Shown: positions 15,133 through 22,912 of the stretch, piece by piece
Layout: every line of letters starts with the position of its first letter
Position numbering within the stretch: the first letter of the stretch is position 1
Assembly (NCBI GenBank): GCA_900546565.1
Contig: URDC01000021.1
Span: forward strand, 1 to 30,258
Direction: 5' to 3'
Source of the DNA: an uncultured Opitutales bacterium
GTDB lineage: Bacteria; Verrucomicrobiota; Verrucomicrobiia; Opitutales; Intestinicryptomonadaceae
Length of the DNA stretch: 30,258 bases
Translations under genes and position numbers: made by a program
Notes under the pieces: model-generated
Told to the model about the DNA's origin: nothing
What the model saw: only the letters and a program-made list of their open reading frames with translations
Databases searched by the model: none

Positions 15133-16547
15133 ACGAAAACATCGCAAAAAGCGTCGCGCTCGTGGGGCGTCCGAACGTCGGCAAGAGCCGGCTCTTCAAT
15201 AGACTTGTCGGGCGCAGGGTTTCGATTGTGCACGACAAACCCGGCATCACGCGCGACGTCGTCGTAGAACGCCTTTCCGATTCGCTCATTCTTATGGACA
15301 CCGGCGGTATGGGCGCAACGCCCGAGATGACCGAAAAAGTCATCGCCGACGCCACTAACGAACAGGCGCAGTTCGCAATCGCCGCCGCCGACACAATAGT
15401 GCTTGTCGTCGACTTGCAGACGGGTTTGACTTCGCTCGATTACGATATCGCCGCAATGCTCCGCGCATCGGGAAAGGACGTTGTCGTTGCCGTCAATAAA
15501 GTCGATTTGCCCCAGCACGGCGATTCCGCGTCCGAATTCTATTCTCTCGGCTTCAAACGCGTGTTCGAGCTTTCCGCGGAACACGGCTTGGGTGTTGACG
15601 CGCTTGTGGAATACCTCGAAGACAAATACGGCAAGTTCGACGACGGCGCGGCGGCGGAAGACCCCGAGCGCATAAAAATCTGCGTCGCGGGACGCCCGAA
15701 CGTCGGTAAAAGCTCCATTCTAAACTGCCTTCTCGGCGAAAAACGCCTCATTGTAAGCGACGTTGCGGGCACTACGCGCGACAGCGTAAAGTGCGATATC
15801 GACGTGCCCACAAAAGACGGCGGCACAATGAAGTTCCGTATGTTCGATACCGCGGGGCTGCGCGTGAAGCGCAAAACAAACACTTCCCTCGACTACTTTT
15901 CTTCGCTGAGAACACACAAGGTTATTTCCGCGTGCGATGTCGTCTTTTTGGTGATAGACGCAATGGAGGGCGTTTCGGAACTCGACAAGCGGCTTGCGGG
16001 CGAAATTATCGAGGCGGGTGCGTCCGTGATTGTCGTCGTCAACAAGTGGGATTATGCCGTCGAAATGTTCCGCAAGTCGACACTCGGCGACTATAAAAAC
16101 CTGCGCGAGTTCGGCGAGGCGTTCGAACGCGCCGTCAAGGATGCCCTTCCGTCGATTGGCGACAGCCGCATTTATTTCGTTTCGGCAAAATCCGACAGCG
16201 GCGTAGACAAACTGCCCGAGGCGGCATTCAAAATGTTCGCCAAAATGAATTCGAACGTTTCGACGGGCAAACTGAATTCGACAATCAAAAAACTCGTCGA
16301 ACTCAATCCGCCGCGCTACATATCGGGCAAACGTTTCAAAGTCTATTACGCAGTCAAGGTTTCATCCCGCCCGTGGACGGTGCGTATGTATTGCAACAGC
16401 GAAACCGCAATCACACAGGCGTATAAACGCTACCTCGCAAACGGCTTGCGCGATGCGTTCAAACTCGGCGGCGTCGCAATGAAACTGGAACTTGTCGGCA
16501 AAGTTTCGCAGACGCCCGAGGAGCGTCTTGCCAAGAAAAAATCCTAA
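15120..16547 (+). CDS. der: Ribosome assembly GTPase Der (EngA)
   Basis: Double-GTPase protein needed for 50S subunit maturation; 475 residues, the usual size. GTPase domain 1: GRPNVGKS (16-23), the switch region with Thr44, DTGG (60-63) and NKVD (126-129). GTPase domain 2: GRPNVGKSS (191-199), DTAG (243-246) and NKWD (308-311). The C-terminal KH-like domain spans ~375-465, with KRFKVYYAVKVSSRPWT typical of it. The ATG at 15120 lies inside the last codons of the aminotransferase. An uncharged N-terminal lead of about ten residues precedes the first G domain. Confidence 0.97.
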   Translation: MPQVNENIAKSVALVGRPNVGKSRLFNRLVGRRVSIVHDKPGITRDVVVERLSDSLILMDTGGMGATPEMTEKVIADATNEQAQFAIAAADTIVLVVDLQTGLTSLDYDIAAMLRASGKDVVVAVNKVDLPQHGDSASEFYSLGFKRVFELSAEHGLGVDALVEYLEDKYGKFDDGAAAEDPERIKICVAGRPNVGKSSILNCLLGEKRLIVSDVAGTTRDSVKCDIDVPTKDGGTMKFRMFDTAGLRVKRKTNTSLDYFSSLRTHKVISACDVVFLVIDAMEGVSELDKRLAGEIIEAGASVIVVVNKWDYAVEMFRKSTLGDYKNLREFGEAFERAVKDALPSIGDSRIYFVSAKSDSGVDKLPEAAFKMFAKMNSNVSTGKLNSTIKKLVELNPPRYISGKRFKVYYAVKVSSRPWTVRMYCNSETAITQAYKRYLANGLRDAFKLGGVAMKLELVGKVSQTPEERLAKKKS

Positions 16548-16565
16548 TTTTTCTCCCTCGCAAAA

Positions 16566-17513
16566 ATGAAAATCGCGTTTTTTTCGTCCGATGCAATTTC
16601 AATAAAACCGCTCGAATTTTTGCGCGACACCCACGAGCTTGTCTGCGTCGTAAGCAATCCCGACAAACCAAAGGGCAGGGGCAACCGTCTTTCCCCGAAC
16701 GACGTCGCGCAGTGGGCGTTGGACAATTCGATAGAGCTTCTGCGCCCCGCGGGCAAGCCCGATGCGGCGGTAGTCGAACGCATGCGGGAGTTGGGCGCGG
16801 AGCTCGCGCTTGTCATGGCATACGGACACATATTAAAAGATAATATCCTGAATTTCGGGAAATATCCGTGTCTTAATCTTCACGCTTCCGTGCTGCCCGA
16901 GTTGCGGGGCGCGTCGCCGATTGAAACCGCAATCGCGCTCGGCAAGCGCGAAACGGGAGTATCCCTTATGAAGATTTCGCGCGAAATGGACGCGGGCGAC
17001 GTCGCCGACATCGAACGCGTTTCGATTGACGATTGCGACAGTTCGAAAACTTTGCGCGAAAAAATCTCCGAGGCGTCCGTCGAAATTCTGCGTCGCGATT
17101 TGCCTCTTCTCGAACGCGGCGAACTTGCTTTCTCAGCCCAAGACAAGGCTCTCGCAACATACTCCCGCAAGCTTTGCAAAGACGACGCGCGGCTCGATTT
17201 CCGCCATAGTGCGCGCACTTTGCTTAACAGAATCCGCGCATTCGGCTTCGGAATTCTCCACTATCAAAACGACCAAATAAAAGTTTTCGACTCGCGTATT
17301 TGCGAAGAGTTGAAATCCTTTCCCCGCGCGGGTGAAATTTTGGAGGCGTCTTCCGACGGGCTTAAAATAGCGTGTTCCGAGGGTGCAGTTGTTTTCGCCT
17401 CGATTCAAAAACCGTGCGCAAAAGCTATGGGCGCGCGCGATTTTTTTGCGGGTTATAAAATGCAAAAGGGCGCAATTGTCGAATCCGTCGACAACGCACC
17501 GCTGTTGCGCTAA
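16566..17513 (+). CDS. fmt: Methionyl-tRNA formyltransferase
   Basis: Formylates initiator Met-tRNA using 10-formyl-tetrahydrofolate. The 315 residues match the family. The catalytic triad pattern is visible as Asn104 and His106 in NLHASVLPELRG (104-115) and Asp142 in MDAGDV (141-146), equivalent to Asn106/His108/Asp144 in the E. coli enzyme. The C-terminal OB-like tRNA-binding domain begins near residue 205 (LDFRHSARTLLNRIRAF). It starts 18 bp after der with no Shine-Dalgarno sequence. A peptide deformylase gene, often adjacent in other bacteria, is not present. Confidence 0.96.
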   Translation: MKIAFFSSDAISIKPLEFLRDTHELVCVVSNPDKPKGRGNRLSPNDVAQWALDNSIELLRPAGKPDAAVVERMRELGAELALVMAYGHILKDNILNFGKYPCLNLHASVLPELRGASPIETAIALGKRETGVSLMKISREMDAGDVADIERVSIDDCDSSKTLREKISEASVEILRRDLPLLERGELAFSAQDKALATYSRKLCKDDARLDFRHSARTLLNRIRAFGFGILHYQNDQIKVFDSRICEELKSFPRAGEILEASSDGLKIACSEGAVVFASIQKPCAKAMGARDFFAGYKMQKGAIVESVDNAPLLR

Positions 17514-17568
17514 ACTACAAATACTGCAAAAAAACGCGCGCAGTTGAAAAAATTTTTTATTTTTAGTG

Positions 17569-17598
17569 TTGCAAAAATGTAGCGGTGCCTGATATATT
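17569..17598 (+). promoter_or_regulatory. Putative sigma70-type promoter for the histone-like gene
   Basis: TTGCAA (17569-17574), an 18-bp spacer and TATATT (17593-17598) form the best promoter-like pair in the fmt to histone gap, inside an AT-rich stretch. It would give a leader of about 300 nt before the ATG at 17906. The leader region (17600-17905) has no gene I would defend; a 78-codon ORF at 17646-17882 lacks recognisable features or a ribosome-binding site. Confidence 0.4.
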
Positions 17599-17905
17599 GG
17601 TTTTGTAGGTAAAAATAAGTCGTTGCCAATAACCTTTATAGAATTATGATTTTCGGACATTCGGGATTGTCGGATTTTTTTCGGGGCGCGGTGGTTTCGT
17701 CGTCCTTGCCCGAATCGTCGAACGTTTTGTTCCCCCGCGCGGTTGGACGCGCAAAAACGCGTCGAGACTTTGTTTCCGCGGCATGGCAGGGGATTCGCGG
17801 ATTTTATCTTTCTTTTCAAACGAATTTCATTGCAAAAAATCTCCCGAGTGGAATCACGAATTGCGTTCGGGGGCAATGTTAAATACGAACAAAAGATAAA
17901 ATAAT

Positions 17906-18223
17906 ATGGCAACAAAAAAAGTAGCGAAAGAAGCGCCCGCAAAAAAAGCGGCTGCAAAAAAAACTCCCGAAAAGAAGGCGGCAGCAAAAAAAACGGTTGC
18001 GAAAAAAGCACCCGCTAAAAAAGTCCCCGCTAAAAAAACGGCGGCAAAGAAGGCTCCCGTAAAGAAGGTGGCAGCCAAAAAAGCCCCTGCCAAGAAAGAG
18101 GCGGCAAAAGCCCCCGCTAAAAAAGGTTGTGCAAAAAAGGCGTGTTCCACAAAAAAACCTTGTGCAAAAAAGGCGTGTTCCACAAAAAAACCTTGCGCTA
18201 AAAGAGGCTGCTGCAAAAAGTAG
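17906..18223 (+). CDS. Histone H1-like Lys/Ala/Pro-rich protein with cysteine-repeat tail
   Basis: A 105-residue, extremely basic, low-complexity protein. Residues 1-~73 are made of A-P-A-K-K and A-A-A-K-K type units, like the C-terminal tails of eukaryotic H1 and bacterial H1-like proteins (HctB/AlgP type), which bind and compact DNA. The tail is unusual: two identical 11-residue units CAKKACSTKKP (75-85, 86-96), then CAKRGCCKK, with Cys at 75, 80, 86, 91, 97, 102 and 103. The two units are encoded by an exact 33-bp tandem duplication (18128-18193). The gene stands alone between a putative promoter and a strong terminator. No Shine-Dalgarno sequence is seen. DNA binding is inferred from composition. 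Confidence 0.85.
   Translation: MATKKVAKEAPAKKAAAKKTPEKKAAAKKTVAKKAPAKKVPAKKTAAKKAPVKKVAAKKAPAKKEAAKAPAKKGCAKKACSTKKPCAKKACSTKKPCAKRGCCKK
18128..18193 (+). repeat. Exact 33-bp tandem repeat inside the histone-like gene
   Basis: 18128-18160 and 18161-18193 are identical base for base and in frame; each encodes CAKKACSTKKP. The identity at silent positions points to a recent duplication or slippage. The following segment (18194 on) is a diverged partial third unit. Confidence 0.95.
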
Positions 18224-18235
18224 TTTTTGAATTGT

Positions 18236-18277
18236 AAAAAATAACGGGCTATTCAAAAGGATAGCCCGTTATTTTTT
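18236..18277. terminator. Bidirectional terminator between the histone-like gene and potD
   Basis: A perfect 17-bp stem (18236-18252 with 18261-18277) has an 8-nt loop. Its ends are A-runs on one side and T-runs on the other, so it can end transcription from both the plus-strand histone gene and the minus-strand pot operon. Confidence 0.95.
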
Positions 18278-18295
18278 CGTTCTTTGGTCTGACGT

Positions 18296-19333
18296 TTATT
18301 TGTCCATTTTTATTTCGTTCCAGACTTCGGTGAACTTTTTGTTGTTCTGTCCCATATCCTGAATGAGCTGTCCCGTAGTGTAAAGTACCTTCGGGAAAAT
18401 GCGCTCAAAATCGATGTCCTTCGCATACTTTTTCGCTTCGGGAACGGGCGCGAAATAGCAGGTGTATGCCATGTTCTTTGCCGCGTTTTTCGGCTCGATA
18501 ATGAAGTTGATGAACTTGTAGGCGAGGTCTTTCTTTGTCGATGTCGCGGGAATAACCATATCGTCGCAACTGATTGAAACGCCTTCGCGCGGAATCATGA
18601 GGTCGAGGTGCTTTGCCTCCGATATCGCTTGGAGAATGTCGCCGCTATACCCCTGAACTACGAGGAATTCCCCCGATGTTATGCCGATTTTATAGACTTC
18701 GTTATCGAATTTTGCGAGGTTCTTTTTCCATTCGATAACTTGTTTTTTTGCCTTTTGCAAAGCGTCGGGATCACAGCAGTTGATTTTGTTGCCCGTGAAG
18801 AACAGTCCTGCGCCGATTGTTTCGCGGAAGTCGTCAAGCAGCGTCATTCTGCCTTTGAGATCGGCGCGCGAGAATACATTCCACGAGTTGTCGAGCTTGC
18901 CGAGCTTTTCCCTGTTGTAGGCAATGCATGTGTAGCCGAGCATATACGGAATACTGTATTGCATTGTTTTGTCGAAGGCGAGATTTTGGAGATAAATCTT
19001 GTCGATGTATTTCGAATTCGGAATTTTCGAAAGGTCGAGCTTTTCAATCATGTTCTGCTCGAACATCAGCTTCGCCATATAGCTGGTGGGAATGATTATG
19101 TCATAACCCTTTGCGCCCGCTTTAAGCTTGGAGTACATAAATTCATTCGAATCGAACGTATCTATGATAACTTTACAGTTATTCTCCTTCTCGAAAGCCG
19201 AGACCAATTCTTCGTCGATGTAGTCCGACCAAGTGTATACGTTCAATACGGGCTGCGACGGCCCGCATCCCACAATTAACAAAGTGAGCATAGAAACTAT
19301 GCCCGTTAGCATTTTAGTTGTGATGTTTTTCAT
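18296..19333 (-). CDS. potD: Spermidine/putrescine-binding lipoprotein
   Basis: Extracytoplasmic polyamine receptor of the PotABCD ABC importer; 345 residues. The N-terminus is a lipoprotein signal with lipobox I-V-G-C and lipidated Cys23. The mature part begins with LNVYTWSDYIDEELVSAFEK, the classic PotD/PotF opening. Further family stretches are YDIIIPTSYMAKLM, YSIPYMLGYTCIAYN and VVQGYSGDILQA. It follows potC by 16 bp and is the last gene of the operon before the bidirectional terminator. GGAA lies close to the ATG. Binding specificity (spermidine or putrescine) is not determined from sequence. Confidence 0.93.
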   Translation of the reverse strand: MKNITTKMLTGIVSMLTLLIVGCGPSQPVLNVYTWSDYIDEELVSAFEKENNCKVIIDTFDSNEFMYSKLKAGAKGYDIIIPTSYMAKLMFEQNMIEKLDLSKIPNSKYIDKIYLQNLAFDKTMQYSIPYMLGYTCIAYNREKLGKLDNSWNVFSRADLKGRMTLLDDFRETIGAGLFFTGNKINCCDPDALQKAKKQVIEWKKNLAKFDNEVYKIGITSGEFLVVQGYSGDILQAISEAKHLDLMIPREGVSISCDDMVIPATSTKKDLAYKFINFIIEPKNAAKNMAYTCYFAPVPEAKKYAKDIDFERIFPKVLYTTGQLIQDMGQNNKKFTEVWNEIKMDK

Positions 19334-19349
19334 TTCCGTTGAGTTCGTT

Positions 19350-20132
19350 TTATGATGTTTTTTTGCGCATCAATAAATTACCCACTATGGCGACGGTGAA
19401 CGTGACCGCCATAAACACGACCGACAATGCGTTGATAATCGCGGGCGGGCCGTGTTTCATCATACTGTAAACTTTTACAGGCAACGTCGTGCTGCCCGGG
19501 CCGCCCACGAAGAACGTGACCACGAAGTCGTCCATCGACAGCGTGAAAGCCATCATCGCCCCAGCCACGATGCCGGGGAAGAGCAGCGGCAGTATGATTT
19601 TTACGAAAATTCTGAATTGGCTTGCCCCGAGGTCTTCCGCCGCCTGAATCAGGTTGAAGTCGAAATCCTGCAAGCGCGCAAGCACCGTGAACGCCACATA
19701 GCTCACACAGAATGTGATGTGCGCCATAATGACCGTCGTAAGCCCGAGTTCGATTTTCAAACTTACGAACATCAACAGCAGACTTATGCCCATCAGCACG
19801 TCGGGGACAACCAGTGGCGCGTAGATAAGCCCGTAGTGCAATTTCTGCATATTGTCGTTTTTGTAGGCATTAAGCACCCACGCGGCGAGAGTGCCGATTA
19901 TCGTCGAAAAAACGGTTGCGGCAATCGCCACAAACAGCGTGTTCATCGTAGCGTTTATCACCGAGTGGTCCTTGAACAACGCCTCGTACCAGCGCAGGGA
20001 AAAGCCCGTCCATTTTCCGCCGTAGCGCGACGAATTAAAGGACATCGTTATGAGCATAACGATTGGCAAATACATGAATATTATAACGAAAATCGTTATA
20101 AACAGCGACGTGAAGCGCGAATTCACCTTCAT
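19350..20132 (-). CDS. potC: Spermidine/putrescine ABC transporter permease PotC
   Basis: Inner-membrane permease of the polyamine importer; 260 residues with about six hydrophobic segments. The conserved cytoplasmic EAA loop is EDLGASQFRIFVKIILPLLF. The motif FNSSRYGGKWTGFSLRWYEALF near the N-terminus is typical of PotC/PotI. The ATG overlaps the potB stop as ATGA, and a strong ribosome-binding site (GGGAGGGG) lies within the end of potB. It pairs with PotB to form the channel. Confidence 0.95.
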   Translation of the reverse strand: MKVNSRFTSLFITIFVIIFMYLPIVMLITMSFNSSRYGGKWTGFSLRWYEALFKDHSVINATMNTLFVAIAATVFSTIIGTLAAWVLNAYKNDNMQKLHYGLIYAPLVVPDVLMGISLLLMFVSLKIELGLTTVIMAHITFCVSYVAFTVLARLQDFDFNLIQAAEDLGASQFRIFVKIILPLLFPGIVAGAMMAFTLSMDDFVVTFFVGGPGSTTLPVKVYSMMKHGPPAIINALSVVFMAVTFTVAIVGNLLMRKKTS

Positions 20133-21049
20133 TTCGACACCCCTCCCGCCGCGTTTTTGACCGCCGAAGCCGTTTTAACAAGGCGTTTTTGTTTTATCAT
20201 CGAAAGCAGCACCGGTATTGTTATTATCAGCGAAAGCATGGCCGCCAACGCTGCCGCTTCTGGAAGGTTTCGGTAGGCGGACGCCCTGATGGCAATCTTG
20301 TTGCCGAGCATTTCGCCATTGACGCCGCCGACCAAATCGGGAATAGCATAAGAGCCCATCGACGGAATCAGCACCACCAAAATTGCCGTGAATATTCCGC
20401 GCTTGATTCCCGGTATAAATACCGAGTGGAACGCCTTGAAGCGCGATGCGCCCAAATCCTGAGCGGCTTCGAGCAACGAATAGTTGAATTTTTCCGCCGC
20501 CGCATATATCGGCAGAATCGCGAACGGCAGACACGTGTAAACCGTTACTATTATCACCGCGCCGATGTTGTTCAACAAAAACACGTCTTCGGGCAGAACG
20601 CCGATTGCTATCAGACTGCGGCGCAAAATCCCCTCCGGATTCAGCAGAATGCGCCACGCAAAAATTCTAATCAGAAAATTTGTCCAAAGAGGAATTATCA
20701 CCGCCAGCAAATACCAGTATCTGTATTTGGGATTCTGGCGCGAAATCCAGTATGCCACGGGAATCGATAGCATCAGGCATATTGCCGTCACAACAACGCT
20801 TACCCACACTGTGCGCCACAAGACGGAAATATATTCCCTGCGCAGGATGTTTTTGATTGTTTCGAGCGTCCAAGTGTCGTCAATGCCGCCCGACGGATCG
20901 GCGGTCTTGAATGCGATTGCGAAAACCAAAAACGACGGAATCAGAAAAAAGAACACTAGCCACAACACCGATGGCGCGCTCAGCAAAAATTCGGGCAACG
21001 GAATCTTGCCCCTCGTGTTAAAACGACCCGATGTTATTCTACCGACCAT
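20129..21049 (-). CDS. potB: Spermidine/putrescine ABC transporter permease PotB
   Basis: Second inner-membrane permease of the polyamine importer; 306 residues from the chosen ATG at 21049. There are about six membrane segments, the first at roughly residues 25-45 (LWLVFFFLIPSFLVFAIAF). The EAA loop is EAAQDLGASRFKAFHSVFIP. The reading frame stays open upstream to 21139, but that part overlaps potA and adds no family-like sequence; GGAT precedes the chosen start, 17 bp after the potA stop. Its stop overlaps potC by four bases. Confidence 0.93.
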   Translation of the reverse strand: MVGRITSGRFNTRGKIPLPEFLLSAPSVLWLVFFFLIPSFLVFAIAFKTADPSGGIDDTWTLETIKNILRREYISVLWRTVWVSVVVTAICLMLSIPVAYWISRQNPKYRYWYLLAVIIPLWTNFLIRIFAWRILLNPEGILRRSLIAIGVLPEDVFLLNNIGAVIIVTVYTCLPFAILPIYAAAEKFNYSLLEAAQDLGASRFKAFHSVFIPGIKRGIFTAILVVLIPSMGSYAIPDLVGGVNGEMLGNKIAIRASAYRNLPEAAALAAMLSLIITIPVLLSMIKQKRLVKTASAVKNAAGGVSK

Positions 21050-21066
21050 ATCCGTTGACAAAAACC

Positions 21067-22164
21067 CTAATCGGGCGAGTTTGATTCCAAAACCGTAACG
21101 TCGTCGCGGTGCCACGCAATCCATACGTTGTCGTCCCACGTCGGCTGTTTGAAGTCGAGCGAGCAGCGGTTGTGTTGCATTACAATGTTTATGCGGTGTT
21201 CCTTCACGCGCACCCAGTAGCGCGTTTGCGCGCCCTGATAGACGATGTCCTCCACGCGGCCTTCGCAGGCGTTGAGGTTTTCGCTGGGCTTTTTCATAAA
21301 AATAGAGAATTTTTCGGGACGGATACTTACCGTGACATTTGTTCCCCGCGCGAGCTTTTTTTCGTTATATGACGGAAATTCGCCCAACCCCTTCATGTCT
21401 ATTCTTGTGTATTCGGAGTCGATCGAGTCCATAACCACGCCGTCGAAGAAATTTGTGTCGCCGATGAACGATGCCACAAATTTCGTCTTCGGGTTCTCGT
21501 AGATTTCCGCAGGCGTGCCTATCTGCTCGATTTTGCCGCTATTCATCACGGCGATGCGGTCGCTAAGACTCATCGCCTCGCCCTGATCGTGCGTGACATA
21601 GATGAACGTCGTGCCCACTTCATCGTGGATTCGGTCAAGCTCCAAAAGCATATACTGCCTGAGTTTGAGGTCGAGCGCGGCGAGCGGTTCGTCGAGCAGC
21701 AAAAGGTGCGGGTTGTTTATAAGAGCCCTTGCGATTGCGATGCGCTGCTTTTGTCCGCCGCTGATGTTGTCGGGCATGCGGTCTGCGAGGTCTTTGAGGC
21801 GGATTATGTCGAGCATATTGTCGACCATTTCCTGCACGCGCTTTTCGGCAATCCCCGAAGTTCTCGGACCGAACGCGATATTGTCGCTCACCGACATATG
21901 CGGAAACAGCGCGTAGTTTTGGAAGACCGTATTGATTTTGCGCTTGTTCGGCGGCAGGTTTGTAATTTCGCGCCCGTCCAGAAAAATCTTTCCGTTGTCG
22001 GGTTCTTCGAAGCCGCCAATCATTCTTAAAATAGTCGTTTTGCCGCAGCCGCTGGGCCCGAGCAAAGAGAAGACTTCGCCGCGTCTGACGGCGAAGCTTA
22101 CGCCGTTTACAACGTGGTTGTCTCCAAAATGTTTTTGTAAGTCAGCTAACTCAAAAAAATCCAT
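21067..22164 (-). CDS. potA: Spermidine/putrescine ABC transporter ATP-binding protein
   Basis: Cytoplasmic ATPase that powers polyamine uptake; 365 residues. Walker A is GPSGCGKT (36-43), the Q-loop lies in VFQNYALFPHMSV, the signature reads ISGGQKQR, Walker B is LLLLDEPLAALD, and the H-loop is in YVTHDQGEAMSLSDRIAVM. The C-terminal ~120 residues form the regulatory TOBE/OB domain with VSIRPEKFSI. It is the first gene of the operon. Upstream, 22165-22303 is AT-rich and must hold the operon promoter, but I could not pick a convincing -35/-10 pair. Confidence 0.96.
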   Translation of the reverse strand: MDFFELADLQKHFGDNHVVNGVSFAVRRGEVFSLLGPSGCGKTTILRMIGGFEEPDNGKIFLDGREITNLPPNKRKINTVFQNYALFPHMSVSDNIAFGPRTSGIAEKRVQEMVDNMLDIIRLKDLADRMPDNISGGQKQRIAIARALINNPHLLLLDEPLAALDLKLRQYMLLELDRIHDEVGTTFIYVTHDQGEAMSLSDRIAVMNSGKIEQIGTPAEIYENPKTKFVASFIGDTNFFDGVVMDSIDSEYTRIDMKGLGEFPSYNEKKLARGTNVTVSIRPEKFSIFMKKPSENLNACEGRVEDIVYQGAQTRYWVRVKEHRINIVMQHNRCSLDFKQPTWDDNVWIAWHRDDVTVLESNSPD

Positions 22165-22303
22165 TTCTATTTTGCGAAAAAATTGAGTTCCACAAAATAC
22201 TTTTTTGGAAAAAATAAAAGCTTTTTTTTACACTTTTTTGCATGCCCGTTTTCGGCGCGGATTTTTCGCGCGGACATTGGCGTGTCGGCAGAGCGGACTG
22301 TTT

Positions 22304-22828
22304 TCAGCCGATGTTTTCAAGGGCTGTCAGAATTTTCAACACACACTTTTTACGGTTGAAGTTGCGCGGTACGGCCGGGTCGAGTTCGAGTCTTTCGACG
22401 TTCACCCGTATTTCCCCGTCCGCGTTTTTTCGTGCGATTGCCGCAAAGACCTTTCCCGCGAGCGATTGCGGTTTGCCTGCCGTGTTTGCGTCCAGAAATC
22501 CCGTAGCCGCAAACGCAGCGTCCGCGCCGTAAAGCTCCATTGCCCCGCGAGCCATTTCTTCGGCGCATTCGCGGCTTTCGGCAAAATGCTTTTTTAGAGT
22601 CCGAGCTTTTACGCCGAGAATTTTTTGTTTTGCCCCGTCGCAATAACAGACCGCAGAGCCTTTAAAACACGCGCTTGCGCCCGCAATCGAAACTATCGCC
22701 GAGGCTACCGCGCCGCCCGTGCACGATTCCGCGCCAGCCACGGTTTCCCCGCCCGCCGAAAATTTTTCAACCACCGACGCCGCGATAGCGGCTATCTGTG
22801 CGTCCAAAATATCTCCACCGTTTTCCAT
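22304..22828 (-). CDS. pncC: PncC/CinA C-terminal-type nicotinamide-nucleotide amidohydrolase
   Basis: Predicted to deamidate nicotinamide mononucleotide in pyridine-nucleotide salvage. The 174 residues correspond to the stand-alone CinA C-terminal domain. AESCTGG (33-39) is the family's signature with the catalytic Ser/Cys region. GSAVCYCDGAKQKILGV and FAATGFLDANTAGKPQSLAGKVFAAIA match the conserved core; the second is G-F-L rather than the more usual G-I-A-G-P. There is no N-terminal MoCF domain. It is transcribed divergently from comM with an 84-bp gap. Confidence 0.88.
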   Translation of the reverse strand: MENGGDILDAQIAAIAASVVEKFSAGGETVAGAESCTGGAVASAIVSIAGASACFKGSAVCYCDGAKQKILGVKARTLKKHFAESRECAEEMARGAMELYGADAAFAATGFLDANTAGKPQSLAGKVFAAIARKNADGEIRVNVERLELDPAVPRNFNRKKCVLKILTALENIG

Positions 22829-22912
22829 ACCGCGAGAGTGTCTGCGTCAAAAGATTTTGGCAACACAAAATATACTCTTGCGTGTTTTTTTCGAATTTAT
22901 TTTACTGAATAA

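Noticed and set aside
17646..17882. 78-codon plus-strand ORF before the histone-like gene
   Set aside because: No ribosome-binding site, no recognisable domain, and it lies inside the proposed leader; kept only as a low possibility.
17133..18011. 292-codon minus-strand ORF over the fmt end and histone leader
   Set aside because: Overlaps the fmt tRNA-binding domain in antisense, continues through low-complexity sequence, and has no recognisable motif.
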